Shown here: one piece after another, positions 29,155-42,120 of the stretch
Numbering within the stretch: position 1 is the stretch's first letter
How the letters are laid out: the number at the start of each line of letters is the position of its first letter
Source: Platycnemis pennipes
Taxonomy: Eukaryota > Arthropoda > Insecta > Odonata > Platycnemididae
Assembly (NCBI GenBank): GCA_933228895.1
Contig: OW121853.1
Span: forward strand, 127,678,133-127,742,132
Direction of reading: 5' to 3'
Length of the DNA: 64,000 nt
The notes under the pieces: generated by a model
What the model was told of the DNA's origin: nothing
Seen by the model: the letters and a program-made list of their open reading frames with translations, nothing else
The model's database searches: none
Translations under genes and position numbers: made by a program

Positions 29155-32100
29155 AAGTGTATTCCATCATTCATAATGAATACAAGCTAATTCCATAAAG
29201 TGACTCCTGAAACCATCAACGTGATCCCTCCTATTGCATTCAATGCATGTTATAGGATTTCCGCCGGTTGCTGTGGCTAGGCAGGGAGGAGGTAAGGGTC
29301 TCAAGGAAGGACATTTGAAGGGCGCTGAAGGGAAGAGTACAAAGGTATTGCAAGGTCACGACGGCAGGGCAAGAGAGAGTGCTCTACGGCGGATAACGAG
29401 GCTCGCCGGGCGTGTTGATCGGGATCCAGTGGAAGACCCGTGTTTGCCCTCTGGGGCCGCGACCTCAAATCCACGTCCGCCTCTCTGAGGGGTGTGGAGC
29501 GGGGGGTAAGGAGCTCTGGGGAGGGTCTAGGGGCAAGGTCCCCCTTGTTTCTCTTCTGGGGCCTCGCGCTGAATACCAAATGTCGTGTTGCTTACGATTA
29601 TTGGCGTATACTATGCCTGAAATGCCCTCCGGAGAGGAGCTTGCATGAGACGGGCGGTAAATACTACTCCCCTTTTCCGAGGGAGAGTGCAGAGAGGCGA
29701 GTTCAAAGTCTTCCCTCTATTCTTTCGAGTGCGCGCCCCAAGCGCATCACTGAGCTCGTTTAGAAAAAAAAAGTATTTTACTTTGTTGCTCACAATCGCC
29801 AGCCATTCACAAGGCCTCCATTTCCCTTTCTAGAATCAGCTAGGACATGATTCGACATGTGCCTCTTTTGCAAACGTAAATGTGACTCGGAAGTAAAATT
29901 GAAAATGGAAATGAAAGAAACCTAGTTTTACTTAAATAGCAAATGTTGGGATTTGGAACTTGAATAGTAATAGAACAATGACGGATTCCGACTGGGAGTT
30001 GGGTGTTAAAGAAAAAAAACATATTTACAAACGGACATTAATAATTTTTTTAGGATATGTAAGCAGAGACTTTTTAGTGGTTTTTATGATAAAAAGTATT
30101 TAATTATTTATATTTTTTGTTATACTATTTGCTTAAATTTTTCTTTGCTTTGAAAAGAAAATGTGGACAATGTTTGCTGTTGATAATTTTTTTTAGTCAT
30201 TTTAATAGACAGATTTTGGCAGGTGTGTAATATTTGTTAGCCCATAAGCTAGGGGAAGCATAATAGGCGCTTGAAGTCACTCATTTCTTCTAATTTCTTG
30301 CGTAATATTTGGGAAGTGTAAATAGATGTGTATATGTGCGATTTAGGTTACGGCTAATTTTTAACGGCTTAAATTTTAACGGCTCTGAATATTTATTTTT
30401 GAACTAAAAAGTGAAGTCTGTGCGAAACCATTGCAAACTAAAAAATCTCTACGAACAAACAAGTCCTTTGGTTTTGATTTCACTCTTTGGAGCGGTTTAA
30501 AAAAAACTTATTTTTAAGCTAGCAGTCCACGGAACCGAAGACCTCATTTGGACTCATACTTCATACATTTGGACTCTTAGGTCTTCATTACCATTCATCC
30601 AACTCATTTCAAGTGTACCTATCTTACCAAAATTTGAAAGTCAGGGTGTAGGGTTGTTGAAAATGGAAAAAATTAGGCAATTTGTTAGTTTGCGTGGAAG
30701 ATATAATGAGAGGGCATTTAATATAAAGAATTAATCCCACTTCATTGTCAAGGTGTTTTATTGTTTTTTTGTGAAGAAATGCTAGAGAGTAGGTGAGATA
30801 TCTGTGAACTTAACTTTTTAATAGTTAGGTGTACTCCATGGAAAGTATGGCGAGGGAAAATGTAGTTATCGATATGGATTGGCTAAATATCTGAGGCCTC
30901 AAGTAATCTTCGGAATGTAAGTTACTTCACGATATTCACGATTACTTCACGATGGTCATGTAATGATTTTAATATAAAATTTAATAAACGATTATTATCA
31001 AGAAATATCCAATGTTAAAAAAAGCATAATTACTCTCAGCATTAATTCAACTACGGCAATTACCTTAAAAATAAATCCTTGAAAATATTAACTGACTATT
31101 TTTCTGTTTTACTACTTTCATTTTATTTACCAATCTTCCTACCAGAATTTATAACAATAATAGTTCATGTACGCTGATTTTTACTCTCTATATAAGACTT
31201 AAGGATGGTATTCATCGGTCGTATATCACTCTCAATGTTTCTTTGAATAGTTTTGACAGCATTTATTGCGAGGGTGATAAAATATGCACCGTGTAGCCCA
31301 TAGATCGCGCTGGGAGGAGTGTTACCATTCTTCAGAGGTAGTTTAGCGGGGGAAGAGTGGCGGAATTAATCTTTATCCCCGATTCCGCTCGCCATCCGAA
31401 AGCTATTTGCCGTGCGTGCTGAGGAATTCGTAGCGCGGTGTGACCCTCCCCTCCCACGGGAGCAAAAACCCCGGCGCACCCTTTCTGAGGGCCTTTATCG
31501 GGAGACTCCACCTCCTCCTCGCTGCTCCCAGGTGAAAAAATGCACGCTCAATGGATTCGGTAAAAAGTCAATGAATTGTAATGAGTTATCCGCGCTGCAT
31601 TTGAATCAGCCAATTAAAACCCACTCCGAATATCCTTCCCCATCTGTCTCCCCCCCCAGCCCCTCCTCCGTCCTTCGGGATTTACGCTTCGTGCGTTCCA
31701 CGGCAGCGGTACAAATGAGGTCTCCCCAACCCCACCCACCACGCTGCCGTATTTTTATATCATGGACCGTTCATGGACCGTACGGATATTGTGCTACATC
31801 CCTATTTCCAAAAGGCGAAGGAAGTGATCGTGCCTTAATCGCAGCCGTGCCTCATATTCGGGGTCTCTTTACTAGGCACTGGTTGAGAGAGAGTAAATGT
31901 ATTTCAGTCAGCCATCACGTGATATTTCTAAACTCCATTTATTCATCATGGGAAACTGATGGTTGAGCCAAAAGTAGTTCTTAAATGCAATGTTTAAACA
32001 TGTTTAAATATCTTGCCCGAGATAAACCACAAATCTTTGTTCTATAAATGTCACACTCTTTAAAAAGTAAAAGGTGAACAGAATATGCTAATTTAATGAA

Positions 32101-32535
32101 GGTCTCTTTTAAATAGTGAGGAGTAAGCGTCCCAATTTTTAAAGTTTACAAAACGTATGAATTTTCACGAATTAGGGCCATTTTAAGTAGGTGCAACATG
32201 AGAGTGCACTAAATCTGAATGACTCCCTGCAGGCAAGAACTAAATCACATTTATTTTATACCCCACTAGAAGTAGTTCTGATTCATTACCCTGTTTTGTA
32301 TTACTATACTTCAATTTAATTTAGAAAAGGTATGATTTTGGTAAAGTAATTAGAATTCATTGATTTTTTTGAAAACATGCACATATTTTCACACTACTCT
32401 CTCCTGCATACTCTGGGAAAAATATAACTTCATAGTTAAATTTAAATGAAAAAATGGACAACCTTATTAGAAACTAGTATATTAGTTTACATTAAGTAAA
32501 ACATTTGCTACATTTATGGCTATCATTTCACGTGA
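29155..32535. other. No gene; GC-rich islands 29270-29760 and 31410-31800
   Basis: A plus-strand frame of 184 codons (31412-31966) spans a GC-rich island and then AT-rich sequence. Its proline/arginine runs and lack of any motif argue against a gene. The rest is AT-rich. Confidence 0.4.
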
Positions 32536-32539
32536 CTGA

Positions 32540-32735
32540 TTGTTTAATGTTACCTTGAGGGAGGTAGTATTGTGACTCTAGGCTTCATATCAGTAGTGTT
32601 TAGACGGGGTAGTGTTTTTTCCATACATAAATGGTGTTAAGTGTTCTCTCTGATTGATAATGCTTGTCTTGCGATGTTTGACCCCTTACCACGCACCCTT
32701 GCGGTGGCTTGCAGGGAATCATGTAGGTGTGGGCA
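32540..32735 (+). mobile_element. CR1-like 3' UTR end, subfamily 3
   Basis: Contains GTGACTCTAGGCTTCATATC, TTAGACGGGGTAGTGTTTTT, CACGCACCCTTGCGGTGGCT and ATCATGTAGGTGTGG. A close relative lies at 42250-42440. Confidence 0.7.
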
Positions 32736-32739
32736 ACCT

Positions 32740-33390
32740 CCCGAAATAGGGCTAGAATTCACTCATTGTCTTTTTTTTTCTTCTGACCTTTTTTCTACAA
32801 ATTATAAATGGTAGGTACTAAAGGTTGCGATCTGTCTCCATGACAATTCCGTATACTTTCTCTATAACGGTTCTCCCACTCAAAAGTGAGTGGGATTTAA
32901 TGAGGTGGGCGTGGCTTGCTCCGCAGTGCGTGTATTGGGGGGGGCGGCTGGGGTTGCAGTTCTGGGATGAAGCGAGGGAGATGAGGTGCATCTCCGAGAG
33001 ACGGGACGCCGAGAACAGCTCTTCAAAGTGCATTCCCGAGGGAGGGTTGGCGTGCGGGGGGCATTTCTCCGGCTCACGCACTCGTCCGCGACCCCTCACG
33101 CGCGTGCCTCGCTCGTTTCCCAGCATTCCGCCGCTACACGACCCTCCCGCGACGCGGTCTTTCCCTCGTCACCCCTGTGGCACGGCCAGACAGCATCCTG
33201 ACTCTCCCTCTCCTCTTGAAGTGCCTTCCTGTCTGCCCTGTGAAACTGCAGCCGCCTTCAACCACCAGAGCTTGGCCGAGTCGAGCATTTGCTGCGGTTG
33301 TTGGTGCATTCCAGACGTTGTCACCTAAATGAATTCCGAAGAATCTGAGAAGGAGACAATATCTTGAAACTTAGATTCAATTGGTCAATT
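32740..33390. other. GC-rich island, no gene recognised
   Basis: Overlapping frames of 167 and 102 codons on opposite strands (32825-33328, 33126-32818) show no motif and reflect GC richness. Confidence 0.4.
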
Positions 33391-33394
33391 TCAC

Positions 33395-33900
33395 TGGCCT
33401 ATCATTATCATCGATTAAAAATCCTAGCATTGGCTTGAGGCAGCCCTCTACTCGATTCTTCTATCTGCCCACCCATTTATGTTTACATATTTCTTTTCTT
33501 TAGCTTGTTCTATAATATCTCAAACGACGTCTTCCTCTAGAATTTTTCCTGTTGACTTGACCTTTGACGATTGTCTGCATCGCGTCATCATATCTTAAGA
33601 TAGATCAATTTTCCCTTCTTCCTTTTAGAGATTTCAGTAGGCTTCTCCTTCCCCCACTGTTAAAATTTCCTCGTTGCTGACTGGTCAATCCATTTTATCT
33701 TCATTGCTCTTTGGTAACAACACATTTCATAAGCTTCCAGTCTTGAATTCTCTGCTGCTGGTATCCTCCATACATCGCTGCCATACAGTAGCACGTTCCA
33801 GATGTATGTTCTAATGAAATGTTTCTTCACTTCCACGTTTGTATTTGCAGCTCTAAACAGAATCTTCCTTTAGTAAAATGTCTTTTTCACCTGGGCAATG
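33395..33900 (-). mobile_element. RTE-like LINE 3' end, degenerate
   Basis: The minus strand carries equivalents of VWRIPAAENSRLEAYEMC, MKIKWIDQSATRKF (frameshifted), the SLLKSLKRKK block, the GHDAMQTIVKGQ block and the final TGCCTCAAGCCAATGCTAGG before ATTTTTAATC. The block order matches 44340-44765. Heavily mutated. Confidence 0.75.
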
Positions 33901-33904
33901 CTAC

Positions 33905-34700
33905 TGGCATTTAGTTAAACTCAATTAAGTTAGCATGGCTAAAGAATAGAAAATTATGGCTGAAACTTGGCTTAGTCACGGACATTCTCAAGTTTATGAG
34001 ATAAAGTAGAGGTGTGTAGTTCATTTTCATAATTTGTAGATGTCAGTACAACAGTAATCGGCCTCATTTTACGTCCCTAATATATATGCGAAATGATTCA
34101 AGATGGATCCATAGAGGAGAATGAAGAAAAGGCAAAGACGGAGTAGCGGTTAAACATATAAGTGTTGAACATTGTTTAAGAAGGGAGAGGTTTATTGTCA
34201 AAAATTTTGAAAAAGGCAGCTAGTTGGAAGGAAGAAGAACTTATGGATAATGGAACAATGAATTTGCTATCGGCTGTAGAATCACGGGTAAGTTAGGGTG
34301 AATAAGGAAAAAGGTGATATTGTGGTTTCTATGCAGAGAATAGGAAATATGACTACCTTGAAGGATATTTTAGCACCGGGAAGGAAACGATAGATGAATG
34401 TATTAGAAAGAAGAATATAGACTCTCCATCAACATCATTATTACTGGTATTAAACTATTTATATAATATTCTTGAGTAGTTATTAGATAACTAATCAAAA
34501 TTACTACTAAAAGTTTGAATTAAAAATTATTTAACTGGTAAAAATAATATAATATGTGACTGGGACCCATTCATAGGAAATATTACTTCTATATATCTAG
34601 AAAAAACAGTGGGAACAACGGGAATAATTTTGGCTGAAAGCCAATGCGAATAGAAAGTACATTCAGTGGGTTAGAGCCGCATAACAAATTCTATTCTAAA
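33905..34700. other. No clear gene; possible decayed LINE upstream region
   Basis: Purine-rich plus-strand sequence at 34080-34440 has no readable motif. Confidence 0.35.
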
Positions 34701-34709
34701 TGTCTAGTT

Positions 34710-34830
34710 ATCTACATCTACACAATACCTTGAAATCCACCAAAAGGGTGTGGCAGGGGAGTTAAACATCACCAGGCATGCAGTATCAATCGAAGACTTA
34801 CTACCATGTAGGCATGCAAATATATGTTCA
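34710..34830 (-). mobile_element. CR1-like 3' UTR end, minus strand
   Basis: TATCTACATCTACACAATAC, then CACCAAAAGGGTGTGGCAGG and CATCACCAGGCATGCAGTAT. Confidence 0.75.
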
Positions 34831-34834
34831 GTAC

Positions 34835-35875
34835 TTCGTTTATACATTACTTATTTGAAAAAAAGAGGCACAATGCTACCCTCATGATAGATACAATAAT
34901 CACGTGAAATGCTAAAAGTAGATGTGGCCAAAATACTACCAACATAAAGTAATATAGTGCTTTCTAATTAAGTAGTCTTTTTCTTAAAATTATTTTGAAT
35001 TAAATTATGAATTTAATTTTCCTAGAATATTCATGGGGTAGCATTATTAAAACACGTACATGCTTTGAAAAAAATGCAATCTAATTTCTGTATCAAAATA
35101 AAAAAAAGCCCATGTTGTTATTATATGTGGTAATTTTTAATTTAATTTCATAGTTTCATTTTAGTTCATAACTTATCATTTAATATTTTAATGATAAGTT
35201 ATGAACTTATATTTAATAGAGTACGCATTTATATACACATATAGGTACTTCTAAGCAAAGAATTTATCTTCCATACTCATAAATACTACGTATTGACGAG
35301 AACCGGGAGATCCGCAGTGCGATTTTGAGCACCAATGCGGAGAGATGACCGAAAAAGGAGTATTGAGGTCGCAACACAAATTTATTGCGTGCTCGAGGAT
35401 CACAGTATAAAATAAGTGGAGCTGCCTACAATATTTTTATCTCTACGATACGTGTTGATGCTACTGTCACTGTTCCCCCGTTAAAGCATCATGATTGGAG
35501 TTCATGGTGTAGATGTTCAAAATGCGTGGTAGAGTGAAAAAAGTTTTTCTGTCGGTACCAGTGACTGTTATTTTCTAACATAGGTAGGCACAGTGGAAAT
35601 TCTATAATGGTCATGAGGTATATAAGTTTTGACTCTTTGTCGTAGGCCTATGGTTATATATTGAAAATGAAAAGTATTAAATACTGTGCGTCTCAATCAC
35701 AGAAGACATGTCGTGGGGAAACATTTCAGGACAATAATAAGTGTAGAAAATCGTGGATTAGGATTCGTGTAAAGTGATGTAGGTTATTATTGAGGTTAGG
35801 AGGTAGAAATAAGTAAGCTACCTGTCCCTTGTCCGGCCTCAATCTGGATATTCTGCTTGTCTATGGGTTTTTGTG
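34835..35875. other. No gene; contains a perfect palindrome at 35163-35207
   Basis: AT-rich, stop-rich in all frames. Confidence 0.4.
35163..35207. repeat. Perfect 18-bp inverted repeat, 9-bp spacer
   Basis: AGTTCATAACTTATCATT (35163-35180) is exactly inverted at 35190-35207. The arms have no mismatch despite the AT-rich, decayed neighbourhood. Confidence 0.85.
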
Positions 35876-35879
35876 ACGA

Positions 35880-36150
35880 TTGATTGGTCTAGGTATTAGA
35901 GCCTGTGCAAAGGAGATTTTTTAAGGTGATTTAAATGATTATCATTTTAGCGTTAGGAGCCTACTAGAAAAATATGATTAGGAATCGTTATCATAAAGTA
36001 GTTAAATATTTATATTGACTCTTTTTAAGTTAATCTGAAGGTTACTTTACTCGATGGCGTTAAAAATATGTTGTGAACATCTGCGTATTACGCAGGATTT
36101 AATCTAAAAGCAAGATAATTGCCATAGTCTGTCATTAGAATACATTTAAA
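35880..36150 (+). mobile_element. CR1-like LINE C-terminal fragment, highly decayed
   Basis: The plus strand has the order LESLSSK-LNIYI, then DGVKNML-TSAYYAGFNLKAR and VIRIHLK, equivalent to WESLS, DDVKNILRTPTYYG and CRTDRFK in better copies. Confidence 0.65.
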
Positions 36151-36155
36151 ATAAC

Positions 36156-36230
36156 AAATTCAAAGCTCGCGATCTTTGAATTTAGTTTATCTTGCTATCG
36201 TACATGTAAAATCTCGTTTTTACCCGCGAT
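36156..36230. repeat. Repeat shared with the tRNA-like composite at 5.83 kb
   Basis: AACAAATTCAAAGCTCGCGA is identical to 5832-5851. At 36159-36186 it forms an inverted repeat (AAATTCAAAG, 8-bp centre, CTTTGAATTT). The following TATCTTGCTATCGTAC is the inverse of GCACGATGGCAAGATA at 5891-5906 with two differences, so both parts of the 5.83 kb unit are present but rearranged. Confidence 0.65.
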
Positions 36231-36234
36231 CAAT

Positions 36235-36940
36235 TAGAGATAATATTAGGAAACATTTTAAAGAGATATTACGTGATCTGTATCAAATAATAATAAAGCA
36301 GTCTGTAGTGTATCTGAAGGATCTTGTTAACACGCTTTACTTACGGTACTCGCACCATTGCATGCATAACAGAGATTATAAATTATTGTTTTGGACAAAT
36401 TTTCAACCAATTAATAATCATTGTGTTCCAATGCAGATACTGATAATTTAATTGGATGTGCCCTAAGGATGCTTAACTACCTTGTTTCCCTAAACTACTA
36501 TTTCTCTTCTTCGTTGCACATGCGCCGTTTGGTACATTTTCACTGTTTACCTAAAACCCTCTCGAAGTGGCTTTCACGGTATACTCCATTGATATGCATC
36601 CTTAGAATGCGTTCCCTGAGCTTTGAGGGAGAACATCCATACAATTACTCATCCCATTCAGATCAATCTGATGAAACAATCCGTAATTCGTCGACTGCTT
36701 TGGCATAGGATTGAGACGGAGTGCTTCGAATGTCCCTCGACGCCTCTGGACCCACCTCCACTTCTTGCTTGAATCTGAGCTATTGACTTACTTTCGCTCC
36801 TTATTTAACGTTACTCAAGCAATTTTAAATTCATTATGTGCCCTTAAATATCAGCTTACATAAAATATGAAAAGTTTCGACTCTGTTCCAAAGATCTTTC
36901 TTATTTTTGAAGATATGTAATGGGAATGATTCATACACAG
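36235..36940. other. No recognised gene
   Basis: Two plus-strand frames (36176-36451, 36421-36708) overlap by 31 bp and have no motif. They may be chance in AT-rich sequence. Confidence 0.35.
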
Positions 36941-36944
36941 GTCT

Positions 36945-37300
36945 CATCATTATCATCGGTCAACAGTCTAGGATAGGATTGGTTTGACGCTGTCCTCCAC
37001 TCGATTCTTCTATCGGCCAATCTTTTCGTATCGACGTAATTTTTCTCTGTTTCATCCTTCACAACTTGCTACGTATATCGCATATGAGGCCTGCCTATTC
37101 TATTCTTCTCGTTATATTTTCCTTCAACGATTGTCTTCACTAGGCCATCGTGTCTTAATATGTATGGCCGATTAAGGCGTCCCGTCTTATTTTTAGGGTT
37201 TTCAGTAGACATCTCTTTTCACCCACTCTTTTTACACTTCTTCGTTTGCCATTTGGTAGATCCATTTTATCTCCTTGTTCATTTTATCAACATTTTCAGG
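36945..37300 (-). mobile_element. RTE-like LINE 3' end, minus strand
   Basis: The minus strand gives NKMNKEIKWIYQMANEEV, RDVY-KP-K-DGTP-SAIHIK equivalents, KTIVEGKYNEKNRIGRPHM and QILRRSKSME-D-TN-S, then GACCGATGATAATGATG. Same block order as 44430-44760. Frameshifted and dead. Confidence 0.8.
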
Positions 37301-37384
37301 TCTAAAACCAATCAAATTCGATGTTAAAAAAGTAATGATACTAAAGATGGAATACCTCTCACACTGCATCCAAGAAATTTCTCT

Positions 37385-37515
37385 ACAATTATGTACATGT
37401 AGATTTAGTATCATTGTAGCTCCTAGTTGTTTGTTAATAGTGCGTGTGTGGTGATCTTTGTACCCTTATACCCACCCTCGTGGTTGCTTGCAGGGTATTA
37501 CGCAGATTTTAATGT
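37385..37515 (+). mobile_element. CR1-like 3' UTR end
   Basis: Contains CATTGTAGCTCCTAGTTGTT, CACCCTCGTGGTTGCTTGCA and TATTACGCAGATTTTAATG. Confidence 0.65.
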
Positions 37516-37519
37516 AATT

Positions 37520-40015
37520 CCAACCAGGATTCAAACCCGTGACTTTTGTAAAAAATAACTCATACCATTCATACAAGGCATCTTACTTTGCTCTTTTCTT
37601 CGTACTTGTTTTTCTAGAGATATATGGGCACGTTATGAGGCAGGAATGCCGTTGAATGTGCCTCCGTTATGAATGTCATCCCGAATCCCGAAGTGAAGTG
37701 CTTGTACTCGTCCAGAGTTATTAGGAATACATTTAAAAAAGTGTTCCTTTTCCTAAATCTGCGAAGTATTTCATTCCGAAACGTGTAAAATGGTCGTTGA
37801 ATAAACTAAGTACGAACTTATACTGGGCTAAATCAAGGATTTACCTCTTCAGTCTCATGGATACGAAAAGTTTATGTGAGAAACTGATTCTGGCCTAACT
37901 TTGTCAAACCACGCTATATCAAGTAAAAATAACTATAACTAAGTAATAATAACAGAATATCTAATATCAAACATGGTTTCAGCAAATATTTTAGCTTCGC
38001 TAGTAGTTTTCACAAATAATTGCTTTTATCGAGGTCTTGCTTCACTATTCAATTCAGCAAAATATCAATAATTTGCTTAAATCATGTTCGGCATTCAATT
38101 TTTGTGTGAATAGTACAAAGATTTCTCTTTGTTTTGCTTCAATGTAGCTCACGCTAAGGCTTGGAATTAATAATCTTCAGTAATAAAATTATGCCGACAT
38201 ATCAGTCAGTGATTTTATGTATCTATCGGTGCTAAAAATTATATGGTAAATTTTGTTCCAAGCCATGATGTTCCTTGAAATTTAGATAGGACATTGTCAT
38301 AAAAAATGTTGCCTTCGTAAATTTTTTTCAGATATTCACCTGTTTTTTATGCTAACTTATATGCATGTATCTACTTACAGTTGTCTGAATGAAGCCTTAA
38401 AAACCGGGAAATACTCCTGAGTGCAGTTTAATAGAATCTTCTCCAAGAACGTGAAAAATCAGGCATTCAAATACACGAATGAATTATGTTATATTACGTC
38501 TTGAATATCAGGAAATATTATTGCTAATACACTAAAACCAAATCAAATATCTCTCTGGTATTTGTTTTTCCTGAAATAATCCGATTTAAATTATCCATTT
38601 CGATTGCAACAGGCGTTAAGATAATCTAGGTACCTAGCGGATGAAGTTGTTTCGACCCATTGTGAGTTGTGGATAGTTCGTGGAAGCAGTTCGATATTCA
38701 GTCCTATAAAGTATAATGGTGTCGGTGTAGCAGATTCAGCTCTTAAAGAAACTCAGAAAACTCATTGTAGTTATGGGACTTCTCTCAAGTACTTCTATGA
38801 GCATTAGTTTCTAAGGCAAGTCCTTTTTCTTTCTATTTCCTTCTAGACCCGGGAGTCCGTCCCGTGGCATTTCTCTTATACTCTTGACGAGTGACCCTTA
38901 AAAAAAAAATCCCAAGTGCTTCTTATGAACCGCATATTTCCTGTTTCACCGTTCTCCTGGTTTGAATCGAGGCGCGTGCCACAAATCCCCGTCCGGAGAC
39001 TGTATTCTGCATCTTTCCGGGCCACCAAGTATGAGGGTGAGCTCGAGGTTGCATCTCGGCACAAGGGTCGGCCTGCTCGATTTCTTCGCGCACAAGGACA
39101 ACCCTTCTCCCTCCTGTGGGTTGGCGGGCGGCCAAGACTGTTGCTGCTGCTACCTGTCCACTCGCAAACTGTGCAGTGCACCTCTTTCCGTAGCAGCGGA
39201 GGACTTAATACGCTCCTCCGAAGAATTGCAAAGCAGCCACGGGGAATCTTCGAAAAGTTTCCCCACGAAGAGACTTGGAGAAGGGGGGATTATTTTGGTG
39301 GTGGGCTCTTGAGCGTGCATGGACCCGATGCACGCACAAATCCCCGTCCGAAGGCTGTATTCTGCATCTTTCCGGGCCACCGAGTATGAGGGTCGGGTGG
39401 AGAGCATTCCCTCGCCTTGGGAAGGATTTGCTACGGGTCCCGCCGGGCACTACCTGCCCTAATTCCTTCCCAGGTTGCATTCACGGGGCTGCTTCGAGCC
39501 GCGCCTCGCAAATCCCACAGATCTATGTCCAATACCTGTTGGGTCAGCTATTATTAGGTTATGCAACTGAAAAAAATAAGAAACTCCGGTTACGATGCGA
39601 TGGAACCATTTTCCAAAAGTTTTTCATGGCAAAAAGACCTTTGTTTCAAAACCCATAAGTAATTTTTTCTCATGAGCTATACGTAAAATAATATATTAAT
39701 AATTCTATTGACACGGATGTAGTGCATAAGAAAATAGAGCTCCTTTTTCATACATTGGATGTGAAACTCTTATCTTTCTGTGTTTGCGAAGGATATCGAT
39801 TGTAGAATCCGCAAATAGTGCGTAAGCAACTCTTCGGATAAAGAAAGCTCTTCGTCAAACCTGTCACTGCAGCAATGTGTCTTCACTCCTGGCGTAAGGG
39901 AATATGCTCGAAATTATGCAAAAAGAAAGTACACCAAATTCTCGATTACATTGATCAAAATAGATTCGGTGCTTTTCATATGAAAGCCTCATCTGGCTTG
40001 CGCGGTACAGGTGAT
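37520..40015. other. No gene; GC-rich island 38970-39520 with a duplicated segment
   Basis: AT-rich except for the GC-rich island. Frames up to 157 codons in the island overlap on both strands and include the internal duplication, so none is supported. Confidence 0.4.
38980..39393. repeat. 59-bp direct repeat, 355 bp apart, in a GC-rich island
   Basis: 38980-39038 and 39335-39393 share CACAAATCCCCGTCCG, GGGCCACC and AGTATGAGGGT blocks, with only about four differences over 59 bp. A segmental duplication or the ends of an insertion are possible. Confidence 0.8.
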
Positions 40016-40019
40016 TAAA

Positions 40020-41830
40020 AAAAACATCGTCCACAATCCTAGGATAGGGTCGACCCAGCTTTCCACTCGATTCTCCTAATATCTTTCACTCTAGTTATGT
40101 TCATATTTCTTTTCTTTCACATACTTAAGATCATATTCCGTGCATATAATAGTAGGCCTTCCTTTCGCATATGCCTTAGACAACTGCCTTTATCAAGCCA
40201 TCACATTCTAAGAAATAGCCGATTTAGTAGCTCTGTCTTATTCTTAATGTTTACAAGAGAGTTTTATATTCTCCCACTATTCTAAAAGGGTCACCTTGTT
40301 ATTCAGTCCGTTGAACCATTTCACATTAATCATTTTTCTGCAGTACAACATAATGCTTTCAGCCTTTACTTCCCTGCTCCTGTTATCGCCCATGCTTCGC
40401 TACCATATGGTAGCATACTCCAAACGTATTATCCAATAAAGCGTTCCCTTATTTCTAGGCTTGTACTTCCAGCTGTAAGTAGATTCCATTTTTAGCAGAA
40501 TACTTAGCCTCTTTGCCTGGACTATTCTGCGGACTATTTCCTCCTACCTGTACTCATAACTGGTTTTCTGGTTTTCCGATAAGGTAGCAATAATAGCTCA
40601 CTTCCTCAAGCTATTGTTTCCCGAGATTAACGTTGGTCTTGCCATCTCATCTTCTCCTGAGTGCCAATACCTTCATTATCTTTTAATTGATCTCGGTGGA
40701 ATACCTGGCAAATTAATTTTCCATGTACTACATTGAGTCTTTCTTAATTATCTTCACTCCACTGCCATTACCACTAAATCATCGACGATCTTGAGGATGC
40801 TGAGTTTTTTTTCTTGTATTTCTTAAGTCCTCCATGGAGTACTGTTGCCATCACTTTGATTTATTAAATGTCTTTCTCTCTGTACGAATTAAAAATTACG
40901 GAAGATAATGCAACACTTGTCTCACTCTGTAATTTATTCCTGCTACTTTGCCACTATGTCCAGATTTAATTATAGCCACCTACTATTTTTTTAAGCTGTT
41001 GATTTTTATGGTGATGTTTTAGGACAGACCGATTGCTTTTAGAATTTCAAACATTGAATTTCAATCTCTATTGCAAATCTCCATCTTGCTAAATATGACA
41101 GCTGTAATGTTCTTCTCCATTGGCTTCCATATGAGTATTATAAGGACAATCTTAGCTACATACTACCGTGGCTTATCCTGAATCCTAATTCGGGATCCTC
41201 TAGGAATTCTTCTGCTTTCGTTCTATTTTTCTTGTCATTTTCTACAAAAATTTGTAGCCATATTTATGGTCCTAAATTTTTCATGATTATTTATCCTCCC
41301 CAGAGATGTTATTTTCTTGATGCCCGCCGGTATCTCCTGTTTTGTGTACATATCACAGATAGTTTTGTACAGCTGAGATAATATTTTCCCTCCTGCATTT
41401 TTTGTGATCTCGCAGTAGTATCATCAATTGCGGAACTTTATCGTTCTCCACTATGCCATTACAGCATTGCATCTTGCGGCCTTATCCTTGAAGTGGTTTC
41501 TTACCAGCCTCTTATTAGCTTCCATGTTTCCATATGCTAGGTTGTTTTGCAGATCTTCACATAAATCCTTCATCCAACTTTCTGTAGCTTTTCGTACTTC
41601 ACCACATTTTTCAAATTTATTACGGATTCAACGATCCATGACTCATTCTTGACAACCATCCGACTTCCAAGAACTTCTTTTACGCCTTTATTATGGTCCT
41701 GCTTTTAATGCTTCTTCTTCACTCTTTCACGAAATTATTCGTTACGTACTCATCCAACTGGGTTTCCACGACCTTTCGAAAAGCTAACTGATGTTAATTC
41801 CCCTTCAATTTATCTTCTTTCCTTATGGTC
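40020..41830 (-). mobile_element. Long decayed RTE-like LINE, minus strand
   Basis: The start (40030-40350) is the antisense of the RTE-like 3' end (CCTAGGATAGGGTCGACCCA, then TATTTCTTTTCTTTCACATA and GTAGGCCTTCCTTTCGC). After about 40380 come the antisense equivalents of the LLYGSEAW region (CCATGCTTCGCTACCATATG). The segment to 41830 remains T-rich with LINE-like block structure (for example AAATCATCGACGATCTTGAG near the FADDLVV position at about 40775). No open frame survives. Confidence 0.55.
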
Positions 41831-42034
41831 TTCGTAAATAAATGTGACCCCTCCATCTGAAACCGCCTCACTGATGAACAGCTTGAAGTTATATGGTTAA
41901 AATTCAAAATTTTACTCATACTTTCAGTCATACAACCTCAAAGGCTCAAGGATGTAAGATTAGATACTCCATTTTTCTAGATGTTTCCGTATCCATATCT
42001 AATGTGAGGGAACCCTTCACAGTTAAGATAATTT

Positions 42035-42120
42035 TACTTAAGGTGGTGCGTGTTTGATGAGAATTCACCCCCTGCCACATACGTTTATGGAGGCTTGCAT
42101 GATACTATTTAAATGTAAAT
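42035..42120 (+). mobile_element. CR1-like 3' terminus
   Basis: TGATGAGAATTCACCCCCTG, CCACATACGTTTATGGAGGC, then TTTAAATGTAAATGTA. Only the last 85 bp are present. Confidence 0.7.

Noticed and set aside
31412..31966. Longest open frame in the window (184 codons)
   Set aside because: Spans a GC-rich island and AT-rich sequence with Pro/Arg runs and no motif; length is explained by low stop frequency in the island.
32825..33328. 167-codon plus-strand frame overlapping a 102-codon minus-strand frame
   Set aside because: Both strands are open because of GC richness; no recognisable protein features.
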